From positions 10,105,554 to 10,169,553 of the forward strand of contig CM057158.1 of NCBI GenBank assembly GCA_029962745.1: a stretch of 64,000 nucleotides of DNA, written 5' to 3'. Shown in pieces: positions 10,521 through 21,683 of this stretch (positions are counted from its first letter, which is position 1; the number at the start of each line of letters is the position of its first letter). The notes beneath the pieces were generated by a model that was given only the letters and a program-made list of their open reading frames with translations, was not told where the DNA came from and searched no databases. The DNA is from Echinometra lucunter (Eukaryota; Echinodermata; Echinoidea; Camarodonta; Echinometridae). Position numbers and translations under genes: made by a program.

Positions 10521-11337
10521 TCACATGCATGTTTTTTTTGTTTTCTTTGTTTTGTTTTTTTTTGTATTACCGTACATCAATGCCTCAGTGACATACCAAA
10601 GATAAATCGGCTTTTGAAGGTGTCTTTTCAAAGTGAAGCTTAAAGGCATTCAAACTAGTCTTTCATATCTTGAAGACATCTTATTGTACTGAAAAGTCAA
10701 TGCACCTCTTCGCTCCAGAGCTCGTCTTCCACAATCATGACTGATCGGTTTCCAAGGTTATTTTAAGCTCTCAGTAACGCCAGGTTGTTGCCTTAGTGAA
10801 AGGGCTTTGATCAGTCAAGTTTGAGCGGAGTAGTGCTTTTATTTCTTTTTACTCGTACAGTATTTTCAAAGCACAAAAAGCTGAAGTTGGACTGAAGTGA
10901 ACCAGAGCTTGATGACAATGCACTCTTTGTAATTGCCAAATTCCTTATGAAACAGATGGGTAGAGGCTCCGAGTAACCAGACCTTCTTGACGGAGCAATA
11001 ATACTTGCATTTTAAGGGGATGATCCTTCTTTCCCCAAATCAAACGAAAGTCCAATATACTATGCATGTAAGTGATTTTCACTGTATGTCATAAGCATTT
11101 ATAGCACATGAAAAGGAAATGTGGTATCGGGCATCACATTAAAAACAGCAGGGGAGAATAATTTGGAATAAAACGAACCGGTGGAGAAAGTGCAATCAAG
11201 ATTACACAGCTCACACAGCGTCGTACAATTAACATTTGGACTTTTGTGTTTGACTTTTCTTCGAATTCGACTTGCAGTTGAATATAAAAAGGCAAGAATA
11301 AAATATGAGATTGTGTATATGAATCAACTTATTCATG
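10521..11337. other. non-coding flank of the LTR element
   Basis: A T-rich patch (10535-10565), then ordinary AT-rich sequence with no gene recognised. It ends in CATG (11334-11337), the left target-site copy of the LTR retrotransposon. Confidence 0.55.
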
Positions 11338-11643
11338 TGTAGCGACCAAACTAATTTCTTAATTTTTCTGTTTGATTTGCCTATTTTTTACCACCCTACG
11401 ACCAATTCGGGTGTGGTAAAATTTTATCACAGACCGCGAAACCTAATCACTTTTGGGTCACGTGGGTCTAGTGTCATCCCACCGAGGAAAAATAGTCCTC
11501 CCCTTTATTATTTTTAAAAACATGTATTATGATGCAATTGTTGGACATAGATGCATGAATATAAATATACATATATATATTACACATTAATGTCGATTTA
11601 GATTTATATTCACTAGCATATCATATTGTGATGCATTAGAATG

Positions 11644-11651
11644 TGACGTCA
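11644..11651 (+). promoter_or_regulatory. CRE-like site in LTR (TGACGTCA)
   Basis: A perfect 8-bp CREB/ATF consensus palindrome in the presumed U3 of the LTR; the same site lies at 16835-16842 in the 3' LTR. It could link transcription of the element to host CREB/ATF factors; that is inference. Confidence 0.4.
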
Positions 11652-11940
11652 TGAATATTTAAATGCGGAGATATATTAGGCAAGGCCCGGTAGCTGGGCA
11701 GTGGCATTATCCCGCGCACAACACAGAACGAAGTCGTCGCGGCTTGTTGACTATTTTAGAGGCTGCACATTAGCTTTCGACTGTATGTTTGCAGTTGTTA
11801 TTTACCAGCCGCTGATATAGAGGCTGTTGAGTGTTCATGGCTGCTGACCATGGGCGCAGCTGACCAGGAGACATATATCCCTGGGACCTTATTATACTAG
11901 GGGGTTACCTGTTTTTCATTCTTCTGTTCTGTTTATGATT

Positions 11941-11946
11941 AATAAA
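11941..11946 (+). terminator. LTR poly(A) signal AATAAA
   Basis: AATAAA about 100 bases before the LTR end, also at 17132-17137 in the 3' LTR, where it would direct 3' end formation of the genomic RNA. Confidence 0.6.
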
Positions 11947-12045
11947 CACTACCCAACACATCTGCCTGTCCCTTCGCTCTCATCTGTTCTTCTCTTGTCG
12001 CCCTTTGTGAGTGAATGGTTGCGGCCGACTTCGGCCCCAACAAAG

Positions 12046-12063
12046 TGGTGACCCCGACGTGAT
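12046..12063 (+). promoter_or_regulatory. primer binding site, tRNA-Trp
   Basis: TGGTGACCCCGACGTGAT starts three bases after the 5' LTR. It is complementary to the CCA-bearing 3' end of animal tRNA-Trp (...ATCACGTCGGGGTCACCA), 18 of 18 bases. Priming by tRNA-Trp is a known trait of CsRn1-group elements. Confidence 0.9.
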
Positions 12064-12474
12064 CCGAGGGTGACGCGCCTAGCCGACTGATGAGATGACG
12101 AGGCTACATCATTAACAGGGCCGACGGGATTTCAGACCGGCTGCACCGCGGAACAGACTGCATGGCCGAAAGTGAGACCAACGCACGAGGCATCATAGCT
12201 CGACTTCGAACACAGTCCGTGGCAGAGCCGACGTACTCATGGCTGCATCCGCTGAACTCTAAGCCTCAACGCAGACCAACCTAAACATATACGGTTGACA
12301 TCACTATAGACTTATCTAGAGCTCTGAGGAATCCCGAAGCCACTCGTGTTATTAAACCTAGTATAGGTATAATATTGTAAAATATTTTCATACTTGTAAT
12401 TTGTATAAGAATCATTTCCCACTTGTATAAAGGTATCTTAACGGCAGTGAAGTGATTTATTTGCAGCGAGCGCT

Positions 12475-13296
12475 ATGAATGAGCAGGCTCCCGCCGGAGC
12501 GCAGCCGATGCTGAGCGCTGTGGCTATAAAACTTCCCCCTTTTTGGAAGACAGACCCCCTAGTATGGTTTGCCCAAGCAGAAGCGCAATTTTCTACACGG
12601 GGCATTTCCAGTGAGGCGACTAAGTACTCACATGTAATCGCAGCACTTCCGCAGGAAGTGGCGCAAGAAGTGCGTGACATACTGATATGTCCACCTGAAA
12701 ACAATCCATACCAAACGCTAAAGGATAAGCTAATCTCGCGCGTTAGCGCGTCTGAACAACGTCGCGTACAATTACTCTTAACAGAGGAGGAACTAGGAGA
12801 TCGAAAGCCGTCCCAGCTCCTGCGCAGGATTGAACAACACCTTGGCGAACAACAGCTAGAAAAAGGCATACTGAAACAGTTGTTCCTCCAGCGATTACCA
12901 GTTAACGTAAGGTTAATCCTGGCCTCGACTAGCGAAGCGCTGCCGCTAAGTGATTTAGCAGAATTGGCAGACCGTATATTGGAAACTCAATCAGTTTCCT
13001 TGGACAACATTGCAACCGTAACGGCAGTTGACAAGGTCCCGAAACCTTCGAGTCCCATAAACGCGCTAGAAAGCCAAGTGACCGAACTAACCAAATTAGT
13101 TCGTGAGCTAACGACCGCTGTTGGGCAAATGCAGCGCCGTCAGAGTCGCAGTCGTAGCCGTAGTCGGAAACGCGATAGACGCGATGTGCCATCGAATGCC
13201 GAAAAAGACGAGCTTTGTTGGTATCATAGTAAATATGGAGATGATGCACATCACTGTAGGCCACCCTGCGCCAGGCAAAGAGCGGAAAACTTGTAG
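12475..13296 (+). CDS. gag: Gag protein of CsRn1-type retrotransposon
   Basis: Structural protein, 273 aa, forming the virus-like particle and binding the element RNA. The ATG at 12475 opens the frame 432 bases after the 5' LTR. The N-terminal two thirds are a capsid-like helical domain ([20 protein letters not shown], then LPQEVAQEV, then [10 protein letters not shown]). They are followed by a coiled segment (about residues 200-222), an Arg/Ser-rich basic stretch (about 222-237) and a single zinc-binding box C-x2-H-x9-C-x3-C ([14 protein letters not shown]...C). The CHCC box separates this group from most Ty3/gypsy elements with CCHC knuckles. The frame ends in TAG at 13294-13296 and overlaps pol in the -1 frame. 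Intact. Confidence 0.93.
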   Translation: MNEQAPAGAQPMLSAVAIKLPPFWKTDPLVWFAQAEAQFSTRGISSEATKYSHVIAALPQEVAQEVRDILICPPENNPYQTLKDKLISRVSASEQRRVQLLLTEEELGDRKPSQLLRRIEQHLGEQQLEKGILKQLFLQRLPVNVRLILASTSEALPLSDLAELADRILETQSVSLDNIATVTAVDKVPKPSSPINALESQVTELTKLVRELTTAVGQMQRRQSRSRSRSRKRDRRDVPSNAEKDELCWYHSKYGDDAHHCRPPCARQRAENL

Positions 13297-16200
13297 GCCA
13301 GGGGGTAGGTGCGACAGACCTGACTGGCCAGACGGATAGTCGCGTATTTTATGTAACGGATAGAAATTCGAATGTGAGATTTCTCGTAGATACCGGCGCG
13401 GCCGTGTCCGTATTTCCCGCTAGCCGACAGCAACGCACATGCAAGTCTGATGTAACTCTTAGGGCCGCAAATCGCACTGTCATACACACCTACGGACGAC
13501 GTTCATTAACCTTGAATTTAGGTCTCCGTCGCAAGTACCAGTGGATATTCATCATTGCAGATGTGTCCACAGCGATACTAGGTGCCGATTTCTTACACCA
13601 CTTCCGTTTGCTTGTAGATGTAAACCGATGCAAATTAATTGATTGCGTGACCGGTCTGCACGTAACAGGAAGCCCAGCGAATGGTCCGCATATCAGCCCG
13701 GTGTACGATACGCCCGAAAATCCTGACCCGTTTTATGAACTACTGCGCGCGGAGTATAGCGACGTCACTACACCCAACTACAATGCGCAGGCGTTAAAGC
13801 ATGATGTAGTTCACTACATTGACACGCGTGGTCCGCCAGTACATGCTAGACCCCGCAGACTAGCACCGGACAAGTTGAAGATTGCGAAAGCTGAATTCCA
13901 GCATATGCTTGATTTGGGTATCATCCGTCCATCTAGCAGCCAATGGGCTTCGCCATTGCACATGGTCCCAAAGAAGACCGAAGGGGACTGGCGCCCATGC
14001 GGCGACTATAGGTCACTTAACCGTGTTACAGTTCCTGACCGTTACCCTGTACCACACATACAGGACTTCGTTACAAATCTCCACGGAATGCAGATATTTT
14101 CTAAGGTAGATTTGGTTAGAGCTTATCACCAAATCCCTGTTGCACCCGAAGACGTAGGGAAAACGGCGATATGCACTCCATTCGGATTATTCGAATTTGT
14201 CCGGATGCCCTTCGGATTGCGGAACGCAGCACAATCATTTCAGCGCTTTATAGATGAAGTGATACGAGGACTTCCGAACGTCTATGCATATATTGACGAC
14301 CTCTTAGTTGCGAGCAGTAGTAAGGAGGAACACGAACTCCACTTACGGCAACTTTTTGACCGACTCAGAAAGTTTGGCGTCGTGGTCAATCTAGCTAAGT
14401 GCGTATTTGGCCGGACAGAGCTGGAATTCTTAGGTCATCGGATCAATCGAGCTGGAGTAAGTCCACTTCCCGGCAAAGTGGCAGCTATCCGTCAGTGTAG
14501 CATACCCACTTCTTTGAAAGGTCTGCGTGCATTTCTAGGTCTTGTGAACTTTTATCGCAGGTTCATTCCAGACTGCGCAGCGATCTTGATGCCTCTTACC
14601 GATCTTCTCCGATCTCATCCGAAACGGTCGAGGAAACCGCTAGATTGGACGCCGGCTTGTGATGGCGCATTTGCCAAGGTCAAGGACAAGTTGGCAGAGA
14701 TTACCTTGTTGGCCTACCCGAATGCCGATTTCCCTCTTAGTTTGATGGTAGATGCATCTGATCGCGCAATCGGCGGAGTTGTGCAACAACTCAACAATGA
14801 CGCATGGCAACCGTTAGCATTTTTTTCGCGCAAACTCTCCCCAGCGGAAACGAGATACAGTACGTTCGGAAGAGAGTTGTTAGCCGTGTATCTTAGTATA
14901 AGACATTTCCGTTATATGCTCGATGGTCGGAGCTTCTGTGTGTACACGGACCACAAGCCGTTAACATACGCGTTTAAGGCACGGCCTGATAGACATAGTC
15001 CCCGCGAGATAAGACACCTGGACTATATTTCACAGTTCACCACAGACCTACGTTACGTGAAAGGCCCGGATAATGTGGTAGCTGATACCTTATCCCGTCC
15101 GGAGGTGAGCGCATTGTACACCGACACTTATGTCGATTACTCATTGATTGCGAATGCGCAGAAGACTGACCCGGAGTTGAGAGAATTGCTTTTGCCCGAA
15201 TCAGAAACCGGTATGACCCTTAAATCCGTTCCGAGTATCATGTCAGGGTGTACAATCGTTTGCGATGTCTCTCATGGGCATACTCGACCGTTTGTTCCGA
15301 AGAATCACAGGAGGTCAGTATTCAATGCTGTACATGGTCTGTCCCACCCCGGTGTACGCGCAACGCAACGGGCAATTAAGGCACGATTTGTTTGGCCCAA
15401 CATAGACAAGACAGTTAAGAAATGGTCGCAAGAGTGTCTACCGTGTCAGAGATCCAAAATTCACAGACACACCAAAGCGCCACTAGGAACATTTAGTACA
15501 CCCGACGCACGATTTGCACACGTGCATATTGACCTAGTAGGGCCGTTGCCTCCTTCCGATGGCAAAACATATTTGTTGACATGTATAGATAGATATACGC
15601 GCTGGCCCGAAGCCATTCCAATATCTGACATTTCTGCCGAAACTGTCGCGAAAGCCTTGATCGAGAGATGGATTTCCGTATTCGGTGCACCCGACATTAT
15701 CACCACTGATCGTGGTAGACAATTCGAGTCTCGACTCTTCGCAGAGTTGATGAAGCTGTTAGGAACAACGCGGATACGCACTACCGCCTATCACCCGGCC
15801 GCGAATGGAATGATAGAAAGATTCCACCGACAGCTCAAAGCCGCACTGAAAGCGCATGACGATGCTACACTCTGGCATGAGCATCTTCCTGTAACACTTC
15901 TTGGTATTCGTATCACCGTGAAAGAGGACTTGTCATGCTCGCCTGCAGAGTTAGTGTACGGGACCACTCTGCGATTGCCTGGACAGTTCGTAGCAAGCAA
16001 ACATGTTGAAGTAGATCCAGGCAATTACGTGTCGCGTTTGCGTCAGCACATGGCTGCGAGTACGGCCACACCGACAAGGGCGAAAGACGGCCGAAGTTAC
16101 GTTCCTCGAGACTTGCTCAAATGTTCGCACGTTTTCGTCAGAGTGGACGCAGTGCGTAAGCCTTTGGAACAGCCATACAAAGGGCCATACAAGGTCGTAA

Positions 16201-16403
16201 AGCGCAGTGAAAAATTCTTTACGATCGACCTTAACGGTCAGCACGACCGAGTCAGTATCGATCGCTTAAAGGTCGCGTATGTTGAGCAGCATGCTTCACC
16301 AGAGGAGGAAATAGTCACCACCCCCAGCACCTCGGTCCGTCAAACCAGATCTGGGAGGAAGGTCCATTTCCCCAAACGTTATATAGCCGCAGTTAGTAAT
16401 TAA
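13260..16403 (+). CDS. pol: Pol polyprotein: protease, RT, RNase H, integrase
   Basis: Copies the element RNA into DNA and inserts it. The frame opens after a TAG at 13257-13259 and has no ATG before the protease, so synthesis probably needs a -1 shift from gag within the 37-base overlap. Domains in order: aspartic protease ([13 protein letters not shown], catalytic Asp codon 13389); reverse transcriptase with YIDD at 14289-14300; RNase H (DASD from 14751); integrase with an N-terminal HHCC zinc finger (about 15330-15450) and catalytic Asp 15531, Asp 15708 and Glu 15816, giving the canonical D,D(35)E spacing; then a GPY/F-like motif (KGPYKVVKR). No stop or frameshift is seen, so all enzymes could be functional. 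The frame ends 125 bases before the 3' LTR; no env. Confidence 0.93.
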   Translation, partial: ATLRQAKSGKLVGQGVGATDLTGQTDSRVFYVTDRNSNVRFLVDTGAAVSVFPASRQQRTCKSDVTLRAANRTVIHTYGRRSLTLNLGLRRKYQWIFIIADVSTAILGADFLHHFRLLVDVNRCKLIDCVTGLHVTGSPANGPHISPVYDTPENPDPFYELLRAEYSDVTTPNYNAQALKHDVVHYIDTRGPPVHARPRRLAPDKLKIAKAEFQHMLDLGIIRPSSSQWASPLHMVPKKTEGDWRPCGDYRSLNRVTVPDRYPVPHIQDFVTNLHGMQIFSKVDLVRAYHQIPVAPEDVGKTAICTPFGLFEFVRMPFGLRNAAQSFQRFIDEVIRGLPNVYAYIDDLLVASSSKEEHELHLRQLFDRLRKFGVVVNLAKCVFGRTELEFLGHRINRAGVSPLPGKVAAIRQCSIPTSLKGLRAFLGLVNFYRRFIPDCAAILMPLTDLLRSHPKRSRKPLDWTPACDGAFAKVKDKLAEITLLAYPNADFPLSLMVDASDRAIGGVVQQLNNDAWQPLAFFSRKLSPAETRYSTFGRELLAVYLSIRHFRYMLDGRSFCVYTDHKPLTYAFKARPDRHSPREIRHLDYISQFTTDLRYVKGPDNVVADTLSRPEVSALYTDTYVDYSLIANAQKTDPELRELLLPESETGMTLKSVPSIMSGCTIVCDVSHGHTRPFVPKNHRRSVFNAVHGLSHPGVRATQRAIKARFVWPNIDKTVKKWSQECLPCQRSKIHRHTKAPLGTFSTPDARFAHVHIDLVGPLPPSDGKTYLLTCIDRYTRWPEAIPISDISAETVAKALIERWISVFGAPDIITTDRGRQFESRLFAELMKLLGTTRIRTTAYHPAANGMIERFHRQLKAALKAHDDATLWHEHLPVTLLGIRITVKEDLSCSPAELVYGTTLRLPGQFVASKHVEVDPGNYVSRLRQHMAASTATPTRAKDGRSYVPRDLLKCSHVFVRVDAVRKPLEQPYKGPYKVVKRSEKFFTIDLNGQHDRVSIDRLKVAYVEQHASPEEEIVTTPSTSVRQTRSGRKVHFPKRYIAAVSN
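13284..13290 (+). promoter_or_regulatory. candidate -1 frameshift site GGAAAAC
   Basis: It lies in the gag/pol overlap (13260-13296), read in gag as G GAA AAC, six bases before TTG TAG. It is not a canonical X XXY YYZ heptamer, but re-pairing on AAAA would give the pol frame. The precise site is inference. Confidence 0.35.
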
Positions 16404-16516
16404 GTGGCTTTATTTGATACATTGATTGCGAATATTTTGTGATATGGCATTATATGCATTGATAGTATTGTATGATTATCGTAAACAAGTGATTTTTCAA
16501 ATGACTTGCTTACTAC

Positions 16517-16523
16517 GGGGGGA
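16517..16523 (+). promoter_or_regulatory. polypurine tract (GGGGGGA)
   Basis: A purine run five bases upstream of the 3' LTR start, in the position expected for plus-strand DNA priming. Confidence 0.7.
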
Positions 16524-16528
16524 TTTAA

Positions 16529-17233
16529 TGTAGCGACCAAACTAATTTCTTAATTTTTCTGTTTGATTTGCCTATTTTTTACCACCCTACGACCAATTCG
16601 GGTGTGGTAAAATTTTATCACAGACCGCGAAACCTAATCACTTTTGGGTCACGTGGGTCTAGTGTCATCCCACCGAGGAAAAATAGTCCTCCCCTTTATT
16701 ATTTTTAAAAACATGTATTATGATGCAATTGTTGGACATAGATGCATGAATATAAATATACATATATATATTACACATTAATGTCGATTTAGATTTATAT
16801 TCACTAGCATATCATATTGTGATGCATTAGAATGTGACGTCATGAATATTTAAATGCGGAGATATATTAGGCAAGGCCCGGTAGCTGGGCAGTGGCATTA
16901 TCCCGCGCACAACACAGAACGAAGTCGTCGCGGCTTGTTGACTATTTTAGAGGCTGCACATTAGCTTTCGACTGTATGTTTGCAGTTGTTATTTACCAGC
17001 CGCTGATATAGAGGCTGTTGAGTGTTCATGGCTGCTGACCATGGGCGCAGCTGACCAGGAGACATATATCCCTGGGACCTTATTATACTAGGGGGTTACC
17101 TGTTTTTCATTCTTCTGTTCTGTTTATGATTAATAAACACTACCCAACACATCTGCCTGTCCCTTCGCTCTCATCTGTTCTTCTCTTGTCGCCCTTTGTG
17201 AGTGAATGGTTGCGGCCGACTTCGGCCCCAACA
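16529..17233 (+). repeat. 3' LTR
   Basis: 705 bp, same ends and content as 11338-12042, and followed by the target repeat CATG at 17234-17237. Confidence 0.95.
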
Positions 17234-18120
17234 CATGATTTTTGATAATGTATTGAAGGTGATTGACACTCATGTCCCTTTGATGAGGACCTTAAGCAGA
17301 AGAAAAAATTCTCAATGAATTACTCTAGTGAATTTTACATTTTACCATGCATAAATTCGTCCGATGAACGTTGGTATAATTTAGCTTGCATTAATTCGTA
17401 AGCAAATACCATTTCTGCCAACCATTTCTGCAAACCATTTGGTAATACAATCCTACTCTTATCGTCACATTTCATGGAGTCTTTAAAAAGTTGAATTGTA
17501 ATTTAAGAAAGCGTAGGCATTTCTATTCACCTCGGGTTAACAATGGATCGTTAGTGGGGCTCCGTATTAATACTTTGGTCCTAGACGTCTATAGGCTCTA
17601 TAGTACAGGAGATTCATTCAGGACCATGCAATAGTGAGTGGATTTCGAGGAAATACAAGAACAAATCTCTATAGCTGGGGCTGTAGTGAAAAAATAGGAA
17701 AAGAAGCAGGAGAAGAAAAACTACAGAGGGAAATGAAAATGGATAAAAATTGGGCAGAGTGAGGTGCGCAACGCATCCTGCGCCAGCCTAAGCTGACTGC
17801 CGCCACCTAGCTGACTGCCGCCACCTAGGGCGGGGCAATATATAGGACAGCGAACTGGCTGAGCAGGTCTGCTGGGAAGGGGGTGTGGCACTCACTAACT
17901 ACCGTCACCTGGGGCCAGGCAGCGCGTTTCCGTTTTACACAGTAGCCTAGGCAGTTTTTCGATTAATTGCATCAAACATGCTGGTTTCAAAGTCTAGGTT
18001 TCGTTTCAGCGCCATAAATCTCTCTGTTTTCAGCTCTCGATCTCCTACACCTATATAGGCCTACCACGTACAGCGGTGCACGCGGTGATCGTGTACGTGT
18101 TCAGAGAGAATAGATGGAGG
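17234..18120. other. non-coding flank; short tandem duplication
   Basis: No gene. A direct duplication AGCTGACTGCCGCCACCT occurs at about 17792-17828. The stretch 17755-17930 is relatively GC-rich. It ends against the hAT-like copy 2. Confidence 0.55.
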
Positions 18121-18800
18121 CAGTGGCGTAATGAGCCAAAATATTTTGGTGGGGGGGGGGGGGGGGCTCAATCTTTGCGAGGAGCAAAGCGACCGAGACG
18201 CATCCCCCCCCCCCCCCCCACGATACGGAGCTTTTTCGCGGAAGCTCCGACGTTTCTCTGAATTGTTCCTTGTCTGCTCACGCTCTTCTTATGTTCTCTT
18301 ACCTTTTTTCTTTTCTCGCTGCCGCTTTTTTTCCTTCTACTTTTTTCTTTCTTTTTTGTTGGCGTTTTGGAGGGGGTGACCGCCCCCATCGCCCCCCCCC
18401 CTGGCTACTCCCATGGTAAAGGAGCTTTTGCAGTATTGATGGTTTGCAACTCTGTAAAAGAACACTATTTGGCACTACAAACTTACCGCCCGTGTCTAGT
18501 TTTGGTAAATCTAAGAATATTCATTTTCAAAGTATGAATCCATTGTCAGATAAACAGATAAAACCAAGTGTTGTATCATAAAACACATTAGTATTGATAT
18601 TATGCGTGTTTTCTGCCTCGCTATGCATGCTATTTGTGAAATTGTGAATGCGTTACTTAACAACAGAAAGGGAGTCTAGGGAGAAGTAATGAAATTCGAG
18701 TGATATCACGAATATAAAATTGAAAATAAACCATGGTTGAAATTTATTTGGGGGGGGGGCCTAACGCCCCCCAAGCCCCCCCCCCTCCAGTACGCCAGTG
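18121..18800 (+). mobile_element. hAT-like non-autonomous element, copy 2
   Basis: Starts CAGTGGCGTAATGAGCC and ends GTACGCCAGTG. The right half (from the 'TAAAGGAGCTTTTGCAG' segment near 18416) is nearly identical to copy 1. The 8-mer CCTCACCT follows at 18801-18808 and matches the left flank of copy 1, not its own left flank. Confidence 0.75.
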
Positions 18801-20035
18801 CCTCACCTACTTCACCTCACCAACCTACTACATACAAACAATTGGCTACTGAAATGTGGATTATGGAAGAGTTAACTTGAGCTTATAAGCACATGTGAAT
18901 ATAAATTAGCTACTTAATAGAAAAGAAAAGAAAAACCAATTAGCGGTAAGGTGATTACCGTTTCTCTATTTTGTTTAGAAATGTTCAAACTATTCACCAA
19001 GAAAACAATTTTAAATTCAAGAAAACAAAGTATTCCGTCTATCCCTCCGTCTTTCGTGAATTATAACACCCCGAAAATTAAAATGGTATGCCCCACAACC
19101 GATACATAGCATGTACAAGGGAGAATGTTCTATCATAATGGGATTTTTTTTCCTTTCTAATTGCAAAAAGTAAACGTTAATTTGTAGAATTTCTCCGACA
19201 TTATGATATGAATAATGTTCAACAGAATGGTTGAAACATACTTTGAAAACATTCACAGAGTGATGAATTCATCCAAACAATGCAGAAACATCGTTTTAAT
19301 CGGACACGACACATCACATTCACTACATTCACAACACACCACATCACAGGCTATTGTCCATATGATGACGTCACGGATCTCGCATCGTGTTGGGCAACGT
19401 ATGCACAGGCAATATTGGAGTCCGTTTTATCGATTTGTGGCAGGCAATATTTGTTTCCCATTTACTTTTCAAAAGTTTTAATCGGTTTCATAGTGATCTG
19501 TGCACCATAAACTTTATCTTGATATGAAATTAGAGCATATTCAAAACCTATGAATAGCAACTTTAAGGTTTTTTTCATCGAGTGAACACCTTAATTTGGG
19601 AAAGTCAGCTCTATACCTCTGAATTTGTTTCTTTCTTCTCAGATCTTGAACAAGTTGCTATTTTTTTTTTTTACCTATTCAGTTTCCCTAATTTCACTTG
19701 TAGTGGATAGTTCTATCGCACTTTTCTACAGTTCAGTCAGAGAAAAATCCAAAATCTTGCTTGTGCTATAACCAAGTAGTTTTTTTTTTTTTTTTTTTGA
19801 TACCTGTGGTGATTGCTGTACATATTGGCACACGGGATCTGATGTTCAATTATGTTGGAAGCATTTTGCATTGGAACTATAGGTTCGAAGTTCGGGAAAC
19901 CCCATTCACACATAAAGTCGTTAAGTTAGAGGCGTCGATCCATTTTTCGGATTGGGGGGGGGGGCAAGACGACCAAGCGGAGATGAAGCCACGGCTACCT
20001 ATATATTCGTGTGTGTGTGTGTGTTCGTATTTGTA

Positions 20036-20074
<39 letters not shown>

Positions 20075-20309
20075 ATACATAGGCCTATATCAACGTGAAG
20101 CATTCTCAACTTGGGGGAAATTACGCATCTTGCTAGATTGTGAACCATCCTACTTTTTTTCTAATTTTGCGAACGAGCGAAGGGAGCGAGCAAAAAATAA
20201 CAAATTTCTTGTTGTGAGAGAAGGGTTTAGTTATCAAAATACACTATAGGCATATATGGTACCTAATATATAGATAGATATATGTATGTGTATGTATATA
20301 TATATATAT
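18801..20309. other. non-coding, microsatellites
   Basis: No convincing gene. It holds T runs at about 19662-19673 and 19782-19798, and a (GT)n then (AC)n pair at 20009-20024 and 20039-20067 that can form a cruciform. One GCGAACGAGCGAAGGGAGCGAG motif lies near 20169-20190; only its core is significant, as it belongs to a family seen further right. It ends in a TA-rich stretch. Confidence 0.55.
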
Positions 20310-20315
20310 CGTATC

Positions 20316-20605
20316 AGGACAACTCCCCCGGGGACGACTCCCACCTGACAACTCCCCCGGAGGACACCTCCCCAGGAGGACAACTCCCCCACAGGACGGG
20401 TCCCCCGGAGGACATCTCCCCCGGAGGACAACTCCCCCGCAGGACAACTCCCCGGCAGGACAACTCCCCCGCAGGACAACTCCCCCGAGGACAACTCCCC
20501 TGGAGGATAACTCCCCCGAGGACAACTTCCCCGGAGGACACCTCCCCGAGGACAACTCCCCCGAAGGACAACTCCCCCGGAGCACAAATCCCCGGGGGAT
20601 TAAGG
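20316..20605 (+). repeat. foldback left outer domain, 15-16 bp tandem repeats
   Basis: About 18 copies of GGACAACTCCCCCGGA and close variants. Frames through it give artificial Gly/Ser/Cys-rich or Pro/Thr-rich proteins. Confidence 0.9.
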
Positions 20606-21683
20606 ACAAAATTACGCATGAAATTTTGTTTTTATGACAACGCCTTGCTCGTGAGGAACTGTAAAATAAATCTTTCCTTTTTATAAATCAAACTTAAGTA
20701 ATTAATCCAGTATTTTTTTATTTTATTATAACTCCCCCGGAGGAGAACAGTTCCTCGGGGATGACAAACGGGGGTTGGGGAGGGGTAGAGGGTTGTTATT
20801 CGTTTAATAAGGTATTAGGTAATTTGTCGCTCTAATTGTTGACTTTTTTGAAAAATACCCACCCTTTTGTTCCCATTTTTACGCCAAAGTACACATTCAA
20901 GAAAATAAAAACTCTAGTAATGGGTACGCTTTTCCGCCGAAGGGTGTTGGGTTTGACAGCTTCAGCGGCACACTCTCATCGGAACCAAATCTGATCATGA
21001 GAAGAGAGAAAAGAAAGGAATAAAATGAAGAAAGGAAAGTGAGGAACCTAAGTAGGAAGCTACAAAAGTAGAGAATGGTGTATCTAGTCGTAGTCTTCAG
21101 GAAAAGGGGGAGATGGGCCACAATCAATCTTAAGAATAGAAGTCACTTCGCTCGATCAGCAGCCGTGATTGGGTCCCGTTCCTTTCTTTTTCTTTTAATC
21201 TAAATGCACAATTTTCAGGCAAGATATCATATAAAAAGCTTACTTTTTAGGGAAGCGGTCGACCCCTCCCCCCCCCCCTCGAGATCCGGTATCCGCCCCT
21301 TTGTTAAACTCACCGACTATAAATGAAAACAAAACCTTAACGGAATTTTATATTGAATGCATGTATTCTTAATTTAATATTTGTTAAAGGACTTGTGCTT
21401 CTACGTATTTAGCGTCCAGCGAGCATCGCAAGTATCATTCTTTGCGCTGAAACCACATGAAAACATTAATAATAAAGTAGCTCATTCAAGAGTAGAAGAT
21501 AAACAAAAAGGAAAGTCATCGTTAGATTCTTATGATTTGACAAATTTAGACACATATTGAGCTTTGATATCTAAATTCGCTGATGAAATTAATCATTTTT
21601 CTTACTTAGAATATCTACATTCAGCTGACCTGAAACCTAGAGGTTTTATGTATTTGTTCTTATTATTTTTTCTTTGTTATATA
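20606..21683 (+). repeat. foldback left inner domain
   Basis: Non-repetitive arm sequence, matched in reverse complement by about 23030-24130; for example CAGCTGACCTGAAACCTAG near 21625 recurs inverted near 23080. No gene. Confidence 0.8.

Larger units (their letters stand above)
11338..12042 (+). repeat. 5' LTR
   Basis: Begins TGTAGCG and ends CCCCAACA, 705 bp. It carries a palindromic CRE (TGACGTCA, 11644-11651) upstream and AATAAA at 11941-11946. It matches 16529-17233 with no difference found by eye. Confidence 0.95.
11338..17233 (+). mobile_element. intact CsRn1-clade Ty3/gypsy LTR retrotransposon
   Basis: A 5,896-bp element. It has two 705-bp LTRs (TG...CA) that look identical by eye, a 4-bp target duplication CATG (11334-11337 and 17234-17237), a primer site matching tRNA-Trp, gag, a protease-RT-RNase H-integrase pol without internal stops, and a polypurine tract. 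The gag Cys/His box is of the CHCC type (C-x2-H-x9-C-x3-C) instead of CCHC. The CHCC box together with tRNA-Trp priming is characteristic of the CsRn1 group. There is no env: only 125 bases separate the pol stop from the 3' LTR. Identical LTRs imply a recent insertion that may still be active. Confidence 0.95.
6892..18800 (+). mobile_element. possible composite hAT-like transposon (11.9 kb)
   Basis: Two same-orientation copies of one element form the ends (6892-7640 and 18121-18800). The 8-mer CCTCACCT abuts the outer left end (6884-6891) and the outer right end (18801-18808). The inner flanks differ (CCCGTCAG at 7641, GATGGAGG at 18113). An 8-bp duplication suits hAT elements. Joining the outer flanks gives a continuous (CTCACC)-like stretch, which would be a plausible empty site. 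Alternative: a circle carrying the element recombined into a resident copy. The LTR element inside has its own 4-bp TSD and came later. Confidence 0.45.

Noticed and set aside
12438..13264. Minus-strand frames opposite gag (143 and 111 aa)
   Set aside because: Shadows of the gag frame; no domain and the plus-strand product is certain.
15461..16244. Minus-strand frames opposite integrase
   Set aside because: Shadows of pol without independent support.
16404..16528. Possible env gene in the LTR element
   Set aside because: Only 125 bases separate the pol stop and the 3' LTR; no frame.
20316..20605. CRISPR-like regular repeats
   Set aside because: Repeats are contiguous without unique spacers, imperfect, and in a eukaryotic genome; they form the outer domain of a foldback element.
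20234..20686. Gly/Ser/Cys-rich or Pro/Thr-rich repeat proteins (about 100-134 aa)
   Set aside because: They arise from the 15-16 bp tandem repeats of the foldback arm; several frames are open because the unit lacks stops.
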